Source: Nitrospirota bacterium
GTDB taxonomy: Bacteria > Nitrospirota > Nitrospiria > Nitrospirales > NS-4
Length of the DNA: 50,960 bases
NCBI GenBank assembly: GCA_005877815.1
Contig: VBOG01000024.1
Coordinates: 1-50,960, forward strand
Reading direction: 5' to 3'
Numbering within the stretch: the stretch's first letter is position 1; each line of letters opens with the position of its first letter. Shown piece by piece: positions 42,128 through 49,846 of the stretch. Below the pieces are notes generated by a model. The model was not told the DNA's origin, searched no databases, and saw only the letters and a list, made by a program, of their open reading frames with translations. Made by a program: the position numbers and the translations under genes.

Positions 42128-43960
42128 TCAGTCGGCAACTGAGCACGCCTCCACTTCCTCGATAGTCGTGACACCCTGCGCGATCTTGCTCAGGCCACTC
42201 TGGCGGATCGTCTTTGTCCCCTCCTCGACGGAAATCTGCTTGATTTCATCTGTGGAGGCCCCACGAAGGATTGCCTCGCGAATCCGTGGTGTAATGAACA
42301 TCACTTGGTAGAGCGCGACGCGCCCCTTATACCCTTTGTTATTGCAGGTCCCGCACCCTTTGCCTTTCATCGGCTTGGCAATGGCAATTTCATCATCTTT
42401 CATGCCGATCTTGCGCAGCATGTCCGGTGTCACCGTGGGATCCGGTTCTTTGCAATCCTTGCAAATGCGCCTCGCCAGTCTTTGGGCGATGATCAAGAGA
42501 ACAGAAGATGCGACGAGAAAGGGCTCGATGCCCATGTTCAACAGCCGGTTGATGGTGGCCGGAGCATCATTCGTATGGAGCGAGGCCAGGACCAAGTGGC
42601 CGGTGAGCGCTGCTTTGACGCCGATTTCTCCGGTCTCAAAGTCCCGGATTTCACCGATCATAATGATATCGGGGTCTTGCCGCAGAAACGATTTGAGCGC
42701 CGCCGCAAAGGTCAAGCCGATGTCCGGCTGAACGAGCACCTGGTTAATGCCCATGAAATTGAACTCGACGGGGTCTTCCGCCGTGGAGATATTGACGTCC
42801 GGAGTGTTCAGCGCCTGGAGAGCGGAATATAGCGTCGTCGTCTTGCCGCTTCCTGTAGGACCGGTCACGAGCAGCATGCCGTACGGCGCCGCCAATGCGG
42901 CGTTCAGATCCGCGGACTGCTTTTCGTCGAATCCCAGCTTGTCCTTGTCGACCTGAATGTTGGCTTTGTCCAACAGACGCAGGCATCCCTTCTCACCGAA
43001 CAGGGTCGGCAGGACGGAGACGCGAAAATCAATATCGCGCTTGGCCCCCAACTTCAGCTTAATGCGGCCATCCTGTGGCAGACGCCGTTCGGCGATATCG
43101 AGCCTGGCCATGATCTTGATACGGGAAATGATTGCGTTCTTGACCTTCAGAGGAAGGTTCATCACCGTTTGCAGATTGCCGTCGATCCGGTACCGAATGC
43201 GGAAGACCTGCTCGTAGGGCTCGATATGAATGTCACTCGCCCCCACCTTCATCGCATTGACCAGAATGCCATTGACCAGCTTGATGATGGGAGCCTCGAC
43301 CTCGCCAATAATGCCGCCATCCTGCTCCGTCTCGGCCACTTCGACAGAATCGAGTACATCGCCGACGGTCTTGTCGAAGTCCTCGACGTCGACCACAGGA
43401 CCCTCTTCTTGTTTGCCGAGGTTCGCAAGCTCATCGCCTTCCGGCATATCTGAGATCGTATAATCCTTGGCCTGTAGAATCGCATTCTTCGCGTTTTTAT
43501 CCTCTCCAGATGCAGCCGCTCCGCCCCCATAATATTTTTTGATCGCGTCAATCAGCGCTGATTCACTGGCAATGGCCGGCTCCACCGTATAGTTGGTTCG
43601 GAATTTCAAATCGTCCAGGGCGAGCATATTCGTGGGGTCCGCCATCGCGATCGTCAAGGTGGCACCGACCCGCTTGAGCGGCAGCACCATGTGCTTCTTC
43701 ACCATGTCGAGCGGAACAAGCTTAATGATAGAGGGGTCGATATTTTGGTACATTTTGAGGTCCACGGCCTGCATCCGATATTGCTGCGCCAAGAAGCCGA
43801 GGAGTTTCTCCTCCTCGATAAGGCCCATCTTGACGAGGGTGCTGCCGAGCTTTCCGCCGCCCTTCTGCTTTTGCGCGGCCAGAGCCTCGTTCAACTGCTG
43901 CTCGGTGATCATTTTGGCCCCGACCAGAATCTTCCCTAATCTGTCGAATCCAACAGCCAT
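42128..43960 (-). CDS. pilB: type IV pilus assembly ATPase PilB
   Basis: A 610-residue PilB/GspE ATPase. The N-terminal T2SSE_N-type part (FDRLGKILVGAKMITEQQLNEAL) is followed by IRYRIDGNLQTV, Walker A GPTGSGKTTTLYSAL, the Asp box STAEDPVEFNFMGINQVLV, Walker B DPDIIMIGEIRDFETGE and the His box TGHLVLASLHTNDA. A zinc site (CKDCKEP and CGTCNNKGYKGR) is typical of the family. It powers pilus extension. It heads the run pilB-pilC-pilS-pilR-ispE-prs, the order seen (with pilT) in Myxococcus. No pilT is in the window. Confidence 0.96.
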   Translation of the reverse strand: MAVGFDRLGKILVGAKMITEQQLNEALAAQKQKGGGKLGSTLVKMGLIEEEKLLGFLAQQYRMQAVDLKMYQNIDPSIIKLVPLDMVKKHMVLPLKRVGATLTIAMADPTNMLALDDLKFRTNYTVEPAIASESALIDAIKKYYGGGAAASGEDKNAKNAILQAKDYTISDMPEGDELANLGKQEEGPVVDVEDFDKTVGDVLDSVEVAETEQDGGIIGEVEAPIIKLVNGILVNAMKVGASDIHIEPYEQVFRIRYRIDGNLQTVMNLPLKVKNAIISRIKIMARLDIAERRLPQDGRIKLKLGAKRDIDFRVSVLPTLFGEKGCLRLLDKANIQVDKDKLGFDEKQSADLNAALAAPYGMLLVTGPTGSGKTTTLYSALQALNTPDVNISTAEDPVEFNFMGINQVLVQPDIGLTFAAALKSFLRQDPDIIMIGEIRDFETGEIGVKAALTGHLVLASLHTNDAPATINRLLNMGIEPFLVASSVLLIIAQRLARRICKDCKEPDPTVTPDMLRKIGMKDDEIAIAKPMKGKGCGTCNNKGYKGRVALYQVMFITPRIREAILRGASTDEIKQISVEEGTKTIRQSGLSKIAQGVTTIEEVEACSVAD

Positions 43961-43999
43961 AAGTCTCTACTTTAGTGTTAATAATCTCTACCGAGTCGC

Positions 44000-44028
44000 A
44001 GTGTATAAAAAGTGCCGTTTTTTGTCAA
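44000..44028 (-). promoter_or_regulatory. sigma-70-type promoter for the pilB run
   Basis: Minus strand: perfect TTGACA (44028-44023), 17-base spacer, TACACT (44005-44000), 40 bases upstream of the ATG at 43960. It is in the gap after pgsA and would drive pilB-pilC-pilS-pilR and the housekeeping genes behind them. Confidence 0.7.
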
Positions 44029-44066
44029 CTCAAAAAGGAAGAGGAGAGGTCGATCGATATAGGTAT

Positions 44067-44603
44067 TTATACTAGGTGTGGATTATAGGCCCTGATGCCG
44101 CGATAGACATAGTGCAATCCCGACCCGATGGTCAAGGCGAGCGTCAATGTCAACAGCGGTACCAGAAATCCTAGGTCCTGTTGGCGATAGGTCAGGACGA
44201 GGACCGACGTCAAATAGACGAGTTGCGCAAGAGTTGCCCCCTTCCCCATGGTTGTTGGAATCACCTCGATGGGGGTTGCGACCACATGCAGCAACAAGGT
44301 GCCGGCCACGATGATCAGGTCTCGGCTGAGGATCACGATCGCGACCCAAATGGGAACAATGTGAAGCATCGCGAGCGTGACGAAGGCCGACGTGAGGAGA
44401 AGCTTGTCGGCAAGGGGATCGAGATATGCCCCCAGCTTTGTGCGTTGATTGGCGACCCGTGCGATGACGCCGTCGAGGATGTCGGTAATGCCTGCCACAA
44501 CAAGCGCCAACAAAGCCCAACCATAATGCGCGTAGATCAGGAATCCGACAAAAAATGGAATGAGAAGGATGCGGAGAATCGTCAGGGAATTAGGGAGGTT
44601 CAT
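44067..44603 (-). CDS. pgsA: CDP-diacylglycerol-glycerol-3-phosphate phosphatidyltransferase
   Basis: A 178-residue integral membrane enzyme starting at ATG 44603 (MNLPNSLTILRILLIPFFVGF). The CDP-alcohol phosphotransferase motif is complete: D-ILDGVIAR-(8)-GAYLDPLAD. Four or five hydrophobic stretches follow or precede it (WALLALVVAGI, LLLTSAFVTLAMLHIV, IWVAIVILSRDLIIVAGTLLLHVV, LLTLTLALTIG). It makes phosphatidylglycerophosphate. Earlier in-frame ATGs at 44672 and 44657 exist, but they add a stretch unlike the family and none of the starts has a good ribosome-binding site. Confidence 0.9.
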   Translation of the reverse strand: MNLPNSLTILRILLIPFFVGFLIYAHYGWALLALVVAGITDILDGVIARVANQRTKLGAYLDPLADKLLLTSAFVTLAMLHIVPIWVAIVILSRDLIIVAGTLLLHVVATPIEVIPTTMGKGATLAQLVYLTSVLVLTYRQQDLGFLVPLLTLTLALTIGSGLHYVYRGIRAYNPHLV

Positions 44604-44696
44604 GGAGGTCAGAAAATGAACAAGCCCGCCGGAGACGCTGGAATTATAAGCACTCATAGAACGGGGTGTCAATGCGGGAGGGCTCCACAGTGTTTC

Positions 44697-44726
44697 TTGA
44701 CAACCGGCGGAAGTCTTGGCTAAAGT
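44697..44726 (+). promoter_or_regulatory. promoter for the sulfur-carrier operon
   Basis: TTGACA (44697-44702), 18-base spacer, TAAAGT (44721-44726), then 42 bases to the ThiS-like ATG at 44769. The -35 is perfect and the -10 matches four of six positions. Confidence 0.6.
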
Positions 44727-44768
44727 AGCTTTCTTTCAAGGTTTTTTTGCTCGGAGACTCAAGTTCCA

Positions 44769-44969
44769 ATGCGTGTGACGATCAATGGAAAGGCCGAAGA
44801 AATCACTGGAGGAACGGTCCTCGAAGTTCTGAAAGCCAAGGATGTGGAACCCCAGATGGTGGCGGTTGAAGTGAATTCCAAGATGTTGGAAAGACACGAA
44901 TTAGGATTGACCCGAATCAAAGATGGGGATTCCATTGAGTTGCTTTTCTATATGGGCGGGGGTCGCTGA
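44769..44969 (+). CDS. ThiS/CysO-like sulfur carrier protein ending GGGR
   Basis: A 66-residue beta-grasp protein of the ThiS/MoaD superfamily: opening MRVTINGKAEEI, core TVLEVLKAKDVEPQMVAVEVN, and end IELLFYMGGGR. Carriers of this kind are adenylated on a C-terminal glycine and turned into a thiocarboxylate that donates sulfur. Mature carriers normally end in Gly-Gly; here a C-terminal arginine (Arg66) follows three glycines, so it may need trimming before use. A cysK-type gene follows with no gap, which points to CysO-like service in cysteine synthesis rather than thiamine; no other thi gene is near. It is the first gene of a seven-gene run. Confidence 0.85.
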   Translation: MRVTINGKAEEITGGTVLEVLKAKDVEPQMVAVEVNSKMLERHELGLTRIKDGDSIELLFYMGGGR

Positions 44970-45896
44970 ATGCTGTCGCTGCATACAGACATTACGGAAC
45001 TGATCGGCCGGACCCCACTGGTTCGCTTAAATCGTCTCTCACGAGAAGGAGACGCAACGGTCTACGGCAAGGTCGAGTACTTCAATCCAGGCGGCTCGGT
45101 CAAGGACCGCATTTGCCTCAACATGATCAACGAAGCCGAACGGCAGGGCCGGCTGAAACCCGGTGGCACGATTGTCGAGCCCACCAGTGGAAATACAGGG
45201 ATCGGATTGGCGCTGATCGCTGCCATACGCGGTTATAAACTCATCCTCGTCATGCCGGAGAGCATGAGCATGGAGCGCGCGAGCCTGCTGTCTTCTTACG
45301 GGGCGCAGCTCGTTCTCACCGCTGCCTGGGAGGGCATGAAGGGATCCATCAAGGAAGCCGAAGGCTTGATCGCCAGCAATCCGGATTATTTCATGCCTGA
45401 CCAGTTCTCCAACCCGGCGAATCCGGCCATGCACAGAAAGACGACGGGCCCGGAAATCTGGGAATCCATGGATGGCGAAATTGACGCGTTCGTCACTGCC
45501 GTTGGGACCGGTGGGACCATTACCGGATGTGGTGAATACTTCAAACAGCGAAAACCGGGGATCAAAGTCATCGCGGTGGAACCTGCTGGGTCTCCCGTCC
45601 TTTCCGGCGGCGATCCGGGCCCGCACAGAATCCAGGGGATCGGCGCGGGCTTCATCCCAAAGGTCTTGAACCGTTCGGTGCTGGATGGCGTGATCACGAT
45701 AACTGATGAGGAAGCGTATCAGACGGCGAAACTTCTGGCCAAAAAGGAAGGCCTGCTGGTCGGCATCTCATCAGGCGCCAATGTCGCAGCCGCACAGAAA
45801 GTGGCGGCGGACCTCGGTCCGGGCAAAAATGTGGTGACGATCCTGTGTGACACCGGCGAACGCTACATCAGTATCGAAAAATACTTTAACATCTAG
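44970..45896 (+). CDS. cysteine synthase (CysK/CysM family)
   Basis: A 308-residue fold-type II PLP enzyme. The PLP lysine is in NPGGSVKDRICLNM, the substrate-binding loop is PTSGNTGIGLAL, the PLP phosphate-binding loop is GTGGTITGCGEYFK, and the C-terminal GERYISIEKYF is typical. O-acetylserine sulfhydrylases use sulfide, and CysM of Mycobacterium uses a carrier-protein thiocarboxylate with O-phosphoserine. The start follows the stop of the ThiS-like gene directly (TGAATG), so it is probably the carrier's partner. Whether it takes O-acetylserine or O-phosphoserine cannot be told here; sequence patterns alone lean to the CysK side. Confidence 0.88.
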   Translation: MLSLHTDITELIGRTPLVRLNRLSREGDATVYGKVEYFNPGGSVKDRICLNMINEAERQGRLKPGGTIVEPTSGNTGIGLALIAAIRGYKLILVMPESMSMERASLLSSYGAQLVLTAAWEGMKGSIKEAEGLIASNPDYFMPDQFSNPANPAMHRKTTGPEIWESMDGEIDAFVTAVGTGGTITGCGEYFKQRKPGIKVIAVEPAGSPVLSGGDPGPHRIQGIGAGFIPKVLNRSVLDGVITITDEEAYQTAKLLAKKEGLLVGISSGANVAAAQKVAADLGPGKNVVTILCDTGERYISIEKYFNI

Positions 45897-45916
45897 TCTC
45901 ACCGAAAGACTCTCCG

Positions 45917-46732
45917 ATGCCGTTTGTACCCGATTCCGAAGAGCAAGTCACCCGTTATAGCCGGCACATTCTGCTGCCCGAAGTCGGCGGCAAGGGACAG
46001 AAAAAGATCGGCCAGGCGAGAGTGCTCGTCATCGGCGCAGGCGGGCTTGGCTCCCCCGTGGCGTTATACCTGGCGGCGGCGGGAGTCGGCACGATCGGCA
46101 TCATTGACAGCGATGTCGTAGACCTCTCCAATTTACAACGGCAGGTCATTCATCACACCGACGATGTCGGCCGGCCGAAAGTGGAGTCTGCGAAAGCCAA
46201 GATCCAGGCGCTCAACCCGAGCGTGGAGGTCGAAACCCATTACTCTCGTCTCACGGCTGACAACGCCCTGGATATCATCGGCGGCTACGATCTCGTCGTG
46301 GACGGGGTGGACAATTTTCCCGCAAAGTTCCTGATCAACGACGCCTGCTTCTTTGCAAAAAAACCACTGGTGCACGGTGGCATCCTCCGGTTTGACGGCC
46401 GTGTGTTCACGATCCTTCCCGGACAAAGCGCCTGCTATCGTTGCGTGTTCAAACAGCCGCCGCCTCCCGGCATGGTCGCGAGTTGCCAGGAAGCCGGCGT
46501 CATCGGTGCGCTGGCCGGTGTGATCGGAACGATCCAGGCCACTGAAGTGTTGAAGCTGATTTTGGGCAAGGGCCGGCCCCTCACGGATCGCTTGCTGGAC
46601 TATGACGCCCGGCTCACACGTTTCCGTGAAATCAAGATCCGCAAGAATCCACATTGTCCGCTCTGCGGCGCGCATCCTGAGATCACTCAGTTGATCGAGC
46701 ACGAGGCGGAGGTTTGCGCAGTCAAGCCATGA
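45917..46732 (+). CDS. MoeB/ThiF-type carrier-activating enzyme (copy 1)
   Basis: A 271-residue E1-like adenylyltransferase. The ATP site is VLVIGAGGLGSPVALYLAAAGVG, with SDVVDLSNLQRQ and DGVDNFPAKFLIND; zinc cysteines are CYRC and CPLC. The cysteine in MVASCQEAGVIG corresponds to the family's catalytic/crossover cysteine region. It would adenylate the C-terminal glycine of a sulfur carrier. It shares most of its motifs with the second copy at 48522. Its stop overlaps the start of the threonine-synthase-like gene (ATGA). No rhodanese domain is present, so sulfide or an external sulfurtransferase must supply the sulfur. Confidence 0.92.
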   Translation: MPFVPDSEEQVTRYSRHILLPEVGGKGQKKIGQARVLVIGAGGLGSPVALYLAAAGVGTIGIIDSDVVDLSNLQRQVIHHTDDVGRPKVESAKAKIQALNPSVEVETHYSRLTADNALDIIGGYDLVVDGVDNFPAKFLINDACFFAKKPLVHGGILRFDGRVFTILPGQSACYRCVFKQPPPPGMVASCQEAGVIGALAGVIGTIQATEVLKLILGKGRPLTDRLLDYDARLTRFREIKIRKNPHCPLCGAHPEITQLIEHEAEVCAVKP

Positions 46733-47988
46733 CATCCCATAAAATGAAAGGGCTGATCTGCCGGGAATGCGGGAAAGAATACCCCGCCGTCTCGCTGCAC
46801 GTCTGCGAACTGTGCTTCGGCCCGCTGGAGGTCCAGTACAACTATACGGAGATCAGGAAGCACATTACGCGCAGGAGCATCGAGGCCGGTCCCAAGAGCC
46901 TCTGGCGCTACCTGGATCTCTTGCCGATCGAAGGAGAGCCGACCGCGGGCCTTTATGCCGGCTTGACCCCGCTCGTTCGCGCCAAGAACCTCGGCGATGA
47001 ACTCGGCCTGGACACGCTGTACATTAAGAATGACACGGTGAATCATCCGACCCTCTCCTTCAAGGACCGCGTCGTGTCGGTCGCCATTACCCGCGCCTTG
47101 GAACTCGGGTACGACACGGTAGCCTGCGCCTCGACCGGCAACCTGGCAAACTCGGTAGCCGCGCATGCAGCCGCAGCCAAGATGCAGTGCTATGTATTCA
47201 TTCCGCACGACCTGGAAGCCGCCAAGGTTCTTGGAAATCTCGTCTACCGGCCCAACGTGGTCGAGGTTGAGGGGAACTACGACGACGTGAACCGCCTCTG
47301 CAGTGAGATCGCCGGCGAACACAAATGGGCCTTCGTCAACGTCAACATTCGACCCTACTATGCCGAAGGCTCGAAGACGTTGGCCTACGAGGTCGCCGAA
47401 CAGCTGGGATGGACGGCACCCGATCACATCGTAATCCCCATGGCGTCGGGGTCACTGCTGACGAAGGTGTGGAAAGGCTTGAATGAGTTTCACAAGCTGG
47501 GGTTGATCGACCGTCTTACGACGCGCATCAACGGCGCGCAGGCGGAGGGCTGTTCCCCCATCTCCACCGCCTACAAGCAGGGCCGTGACTTCTTCAAGCC
47601 CGTCAAGCCGAAAACCATCGCGAAGTCGCTGGCCATCGGCAATCCCGCAGACGGCTATTATGCATTGAAGGCCACCACCGAAAGCGGTGGCGCCATGGAG
47701 TCGGTGACTGACGATGAAATTGTGCACGGCATGACGCTGCTCGCACAGACGGAGGGCATCTTCGCCGAGACGGCTGGAGGCGTCACGATCGGTGTGCTCA
47801 AGAGACTGGTCAAACAGGGCGTCATCAAGCGGAAGGATGTGACGGTGGCACTCATCACCGGCAACGGTCTGAAAACCCAGGATGCGGTCATTGACGCGGT
47901 GGGCCGCCCGACCCGAATCGCTCCGAGCCTGGTACAATTTCAAAAGATGTTCAACCTGGGCAAACACGAAGGTACGCTTCATGATTAA
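46729..47988 (+). CDS. threonine synthase homologue, possible thiocarboxylate-dependent homocysteine synthase
   Basis: A 419-residue fold-type II PLP enzyme. It begins with a zinc-ribbon pattern (Cys11, Cys14, Cys26, Cys29), then the lysine in PTLSFKDRVVS, the loop CASTGNLANSVAAH and the end TGNGLKTQDAV. By family it converts O-phosphohomoserine to threonine. However, it sits between two carrier-activating genes, overlapping the MoaD-NIL gene by eight bases and the upstream moeB by four. PLP enzymes acting on O-phosphohomoserine could also take sulfur from a carrier to make homocysteine, and I recall reports of threonine-synthase-like enzymes doing so in Streptomyces. Both roles fit; a plain threonine synthase is not excluded. 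Confidence 0.85.
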   Translation: MTSHKMKGLICRECGKEYPAVSLHVCELCFGPLEVQYNYTEIRKHITRRSIEAGPKSLWRYLDLLPIEGEPTAGLYAGLTPLVRAKNLGDELGLDTLYIKNDTVNHPTLSFKDRVVSVAITRALELGYDTVACASTGNLANSVAAHAAAAKMQCYVFIPHDLEAAKVLGNLVYRPNVVEVEGNYDDVNRLCSEIAGEHKWAFVNVNIRPYYAEGSKTLAYEVAEQLGWTAPDHIVIPMASGSLLTKVWKGLNEFHKLGLIDRLTTRINGAQAEGCSPISTAYKQGRDFFKPVKPKTIAKSLAIGNPADGYYALKATTESGGAMESVTDDEIVHGMTLLAQTEGIFAETAGGVTIGVLKRLVKQGVIKRKDVTVALITGNGLKTQDAVIDAVGRPTRIAPSLVQFQKMFNLGKHEGTLHD

Positions 47989-48520
47989 AGTGCGCATCCC
48001 CACCCCTCTTCGGCCCCTGACCGGCGGGAAGGGTGAGGTGGAGACCCAAGCGTCGGATATCCAGTCCATGATCGAGTCGTTGAACGGCCAGTTCCCCGGG
48101 CTCAAAGACCGCATCTGCGATGGCGGCGGCGAGATCAGGCGGTTCGTCAACATCTATTTGAACGAGGAAGACATCCGGTTCATGAACGGCAAGACGACAG
48201 CCCTGAAGGATGGAGACGAGGTGTCCATCGTGCCGGCCATCGCCGGAGGGTCGCCGGTGAAGAGTCACAAGGCCTCGGTTGCGCACTTACGCTTTCATCT
48301 CAGATTTCCGGAGGACAAGATCAAAGAGCCGGTGTTATGCAAGATCAACCGGGAGTTCCCGTCGGTGGACACCAACATCCGCCGCGCAGATGTGCGTGAG
48401 AAGACCGGCTGGATGGATGTGGAGTTCAGCGGCGACGCCGGAGACATCGAAAAGGCCATCGAGGGTGTGCGGAAGAGAGGCATCATCGTAGACCCCATCG
48501 AATTGAACGTGGTGGAGTGA
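47981..48520 (+). CDS. MoaD-type sulfur carrier fused to a NIL domain
   Basis: A 179-residue two-domain protein. Residues 1-90 are a MoaD-like beta-grasp fold (VRIPTPLRPLTGGKGEVE..DGDEVSIVPAIAGG), with the carrier Gly-Gly at positions 89-90. A short linker (SPVKSHKASVA) leads into a C-terminal NIL domain (about 101-179: FHLRFPEDKIKEPVLCKINREF..DVEFSGDAGDIEKAIEGVRKRGIIVDPIEL). NIL domains occur at the end of the methionine transporter ATPase MetN and bind methionine. The Gly-Gly is therefore internal and must be released, probably by the JAMM peptidase encoded at 49313. This arrangement suits a carrier for homocysteine formation under methionine control, which is inference. Confidence 0.85.
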   Translation: MIKVRIPTPLRPLTGGKGEVETQASDIQSMIESLNGQFPGLKDRICDGGGEIRRFVNIYLNEEDIRFMNGKTTALKDGDEVSIVPAIAGGSPVKSHKASVAHLRFHLRFPEDKIKEPVLCKINREFPSVDTNIRRADVREKTGWMDVEFSGDAGDIEKAIEGVRKRGIIVDPIELNVVE

Positions 48521-48521
48521 C

Positions 48522-49325
48522 GTGGAATTTACCGAGAGCCAAATCGAACGATACAGCCGACACATCATCCTGTCGGAAGTCGGCGGCAAGGGCCAGAAGA
48601 AGCTCGCGGCTGCGAAGGTGCTCATCATCGGCGCGGGCGGACTCGGTTCGCCGGCCGCTCTTTATTTGACCGCGGCCGGCGTGGGGACCGTCGGCTTGGT
48701 GGACGGCGATGTCGTGGACCTGTCGAATCTCCAGCGGCAGATTCTGCACACGACCGCGACCATCGGCAAGCTCAAGGTCGAGTCAGGACAGGCGATGCTC
48801 TCGGCGCTCAATCCGGATGTGTCCGTCAAGATCCATCCGATGAACATCGCCTCCGACAACATCCTCCGCCTGATCGCTGATTACGATCTGCTCCTTGACG
48901 GATCCGATAATTTTGCGACCCGCTATTTGGTCAATGACGCCTGTTTTTTTGCGAAGAAGCCGCTGATCTCCGGCAGCATCTTTCGGTTCGAAGGTCAGCT
49001 CACCACGCTGCGGCCGAACGACGGCTTCCCTTGCTACCGTTGCCTCTACGCGGAGCCGCCGCCCGCCGGGCTGGTTCCGAATTGCCAGGAGGCCGGCGTC
49101 CTCGGAGTGCTCGCCGGCACGATCGGCGTATTGCAAGCCGCGGAAGCCGTCAAAGAGATCGTCGACATCGGCGAATCTCTGGCAGGCTCCATGTTGATCT
49201 ATGATGCGTTGGAGATGTCCTTCCGCAGGACCCGCATTCCGAAGGATCCCACATGTCCGCTGTGCGGGCCCAACCCGCGCATCAAAGATCTTTCGGCCGA
49301 TTACGCCGTTTCGTGCTCACTCTGA
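48522..49325 (+). CDS. MoeB/ThiF-type carrier-activating enzyme (copy 2)
   Basis: A 267-residue E1-like enzyme, paralogous to the one at 45917. It has VLIIGAGGLGSPAALYLTAAGVG, GDVVDLSNLQRQ, the DGSDNFATRYLVND block, CYRC and CPLC zinc cysteines, and NCQEAGVLG in the active-site region. The start is GTG 48522, one base after the MoaD-NIL stop, so the pair is translationally linked and this copy most likely activates that carrier. Two such enzymes in one operon suggest that each carrier has its own activating partner. Confidence 0.92.
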   Translation: MEFTESQIERYSRHIILSEVGGKGQKKLAAAKVLIIGAGGLGSPAALYLTAAGVGTVGLVDGDVVDLSNLQRQILHTTATIGKLKVESGQAMLSALNPDVSVKIHPMNIASDNILRLIADYDLLLDGSDNFATRYLVNDACFFAKKPLISGSIFRFEGQLTTLRPNDGFPCYRCLYAEPPPAGLVPNCQEAGVLGVLAGTIGVLQAAEAVKEIVDIGESLAGSMLIYDALEMSFRRTRIPKDPTCPLCGPNPRIKDLSADYAVSCSL

Positions 49326-49822
49326 CCATCCCTCGACAGATTCTCGACGACATGGTGGCTGAGGCGCGAGCGTTGGCGCCGCATGAGTGCTGCGGGCTAT
49401 TGGCCGGAAAAGCGGGACAGGTCACGCACCATTACAAGATCAAGAATATCGTCGCGACGGAGGGCGGCGATGCGGCGAACTTCGATGAGGCGAAGCTCGC
49501 GCATCTTCAACGGCTCGCGCCCGAAGAGCGGGCCGACATCGCCTTCGTCATGGACGCGCGGGAGCAGTCACTGGCGCTCAAAGACATGAGGACGAGGAAC
49601 CTCGATTTGCAGATCATCTACCATTCGCATCCCCACAGCCCCTCGCGTCCATCTGTTACCGACATTCAAAATGCCACCGAATTCGAGTCCATCCGGAAAG
49701 TCCTGAATCTTGCCGAACCCCTCCACCTCATCATCTCTCTTGAGAAGCCCACCTCGCCGGTGATGAATGCCTTCAGAATTACGAGCGGGGAAGTCACCAA
49801 GGTGGGCTATCGCTCATCCTGA
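49313..49822 (+). CDS. JAMM (Mec/HcyD-type) metallopeptidase
   Basis: A 169-residue JAB1/MPN/Mov34 metalloenzyme. The zinc ligands and catalytic residues are complete: Glu25 in PHECCGLLAG, and HSHPHSPSRPSVTD giving His104, His106, Ser114 and Asp117 (HxH-X7-S-X2-D). In Mycobacterium, Mec cleaves cysteine from the carrier CysO, and in Wolinella, HcyD trims the carrier tail. Here it could trim the GGGR carrier, cut the MoaD-NIL linker after Gly-Gly, or release the finished amino acid. The start is taken as GTG 49313 (VLTLTIPRQ), overlapping moeB by 13 bases; a longer frame to 49253 lies inside moeB. Confidence 0.88.
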   Translation: MLTLTIPRQILDDMVAEARALAPHECCGLLAGKAGQVTHHYKIKNIVATEGGDAANFDEAKLAHLQRLAPEERADIAFVMDAREQSLALKDMRTRNLDLQIIYHSHPHSPSRPSVTDIQNATEFESIRKVLNLAEPLHLIISLEKPTSPVMNAFRITSGEVTKVGYRSS

Positions 49823-49846
49823 ACGGTCAGGCGAGAGGGGCTCCAT

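Noticed and set aside
44036..44072. Palindromic TCGATCGA and A/T stretch after pgsA as a terminator
   Set aside because: The stem is too short and it falls beside the pilB promoter; no T-run follows.
47882..47980. Upstream extension of the MoaD-NIL gene
   Set aside because: It runs through the threonine-synthase-like gene in another frame; the MIKVRIPTP start is canonical.
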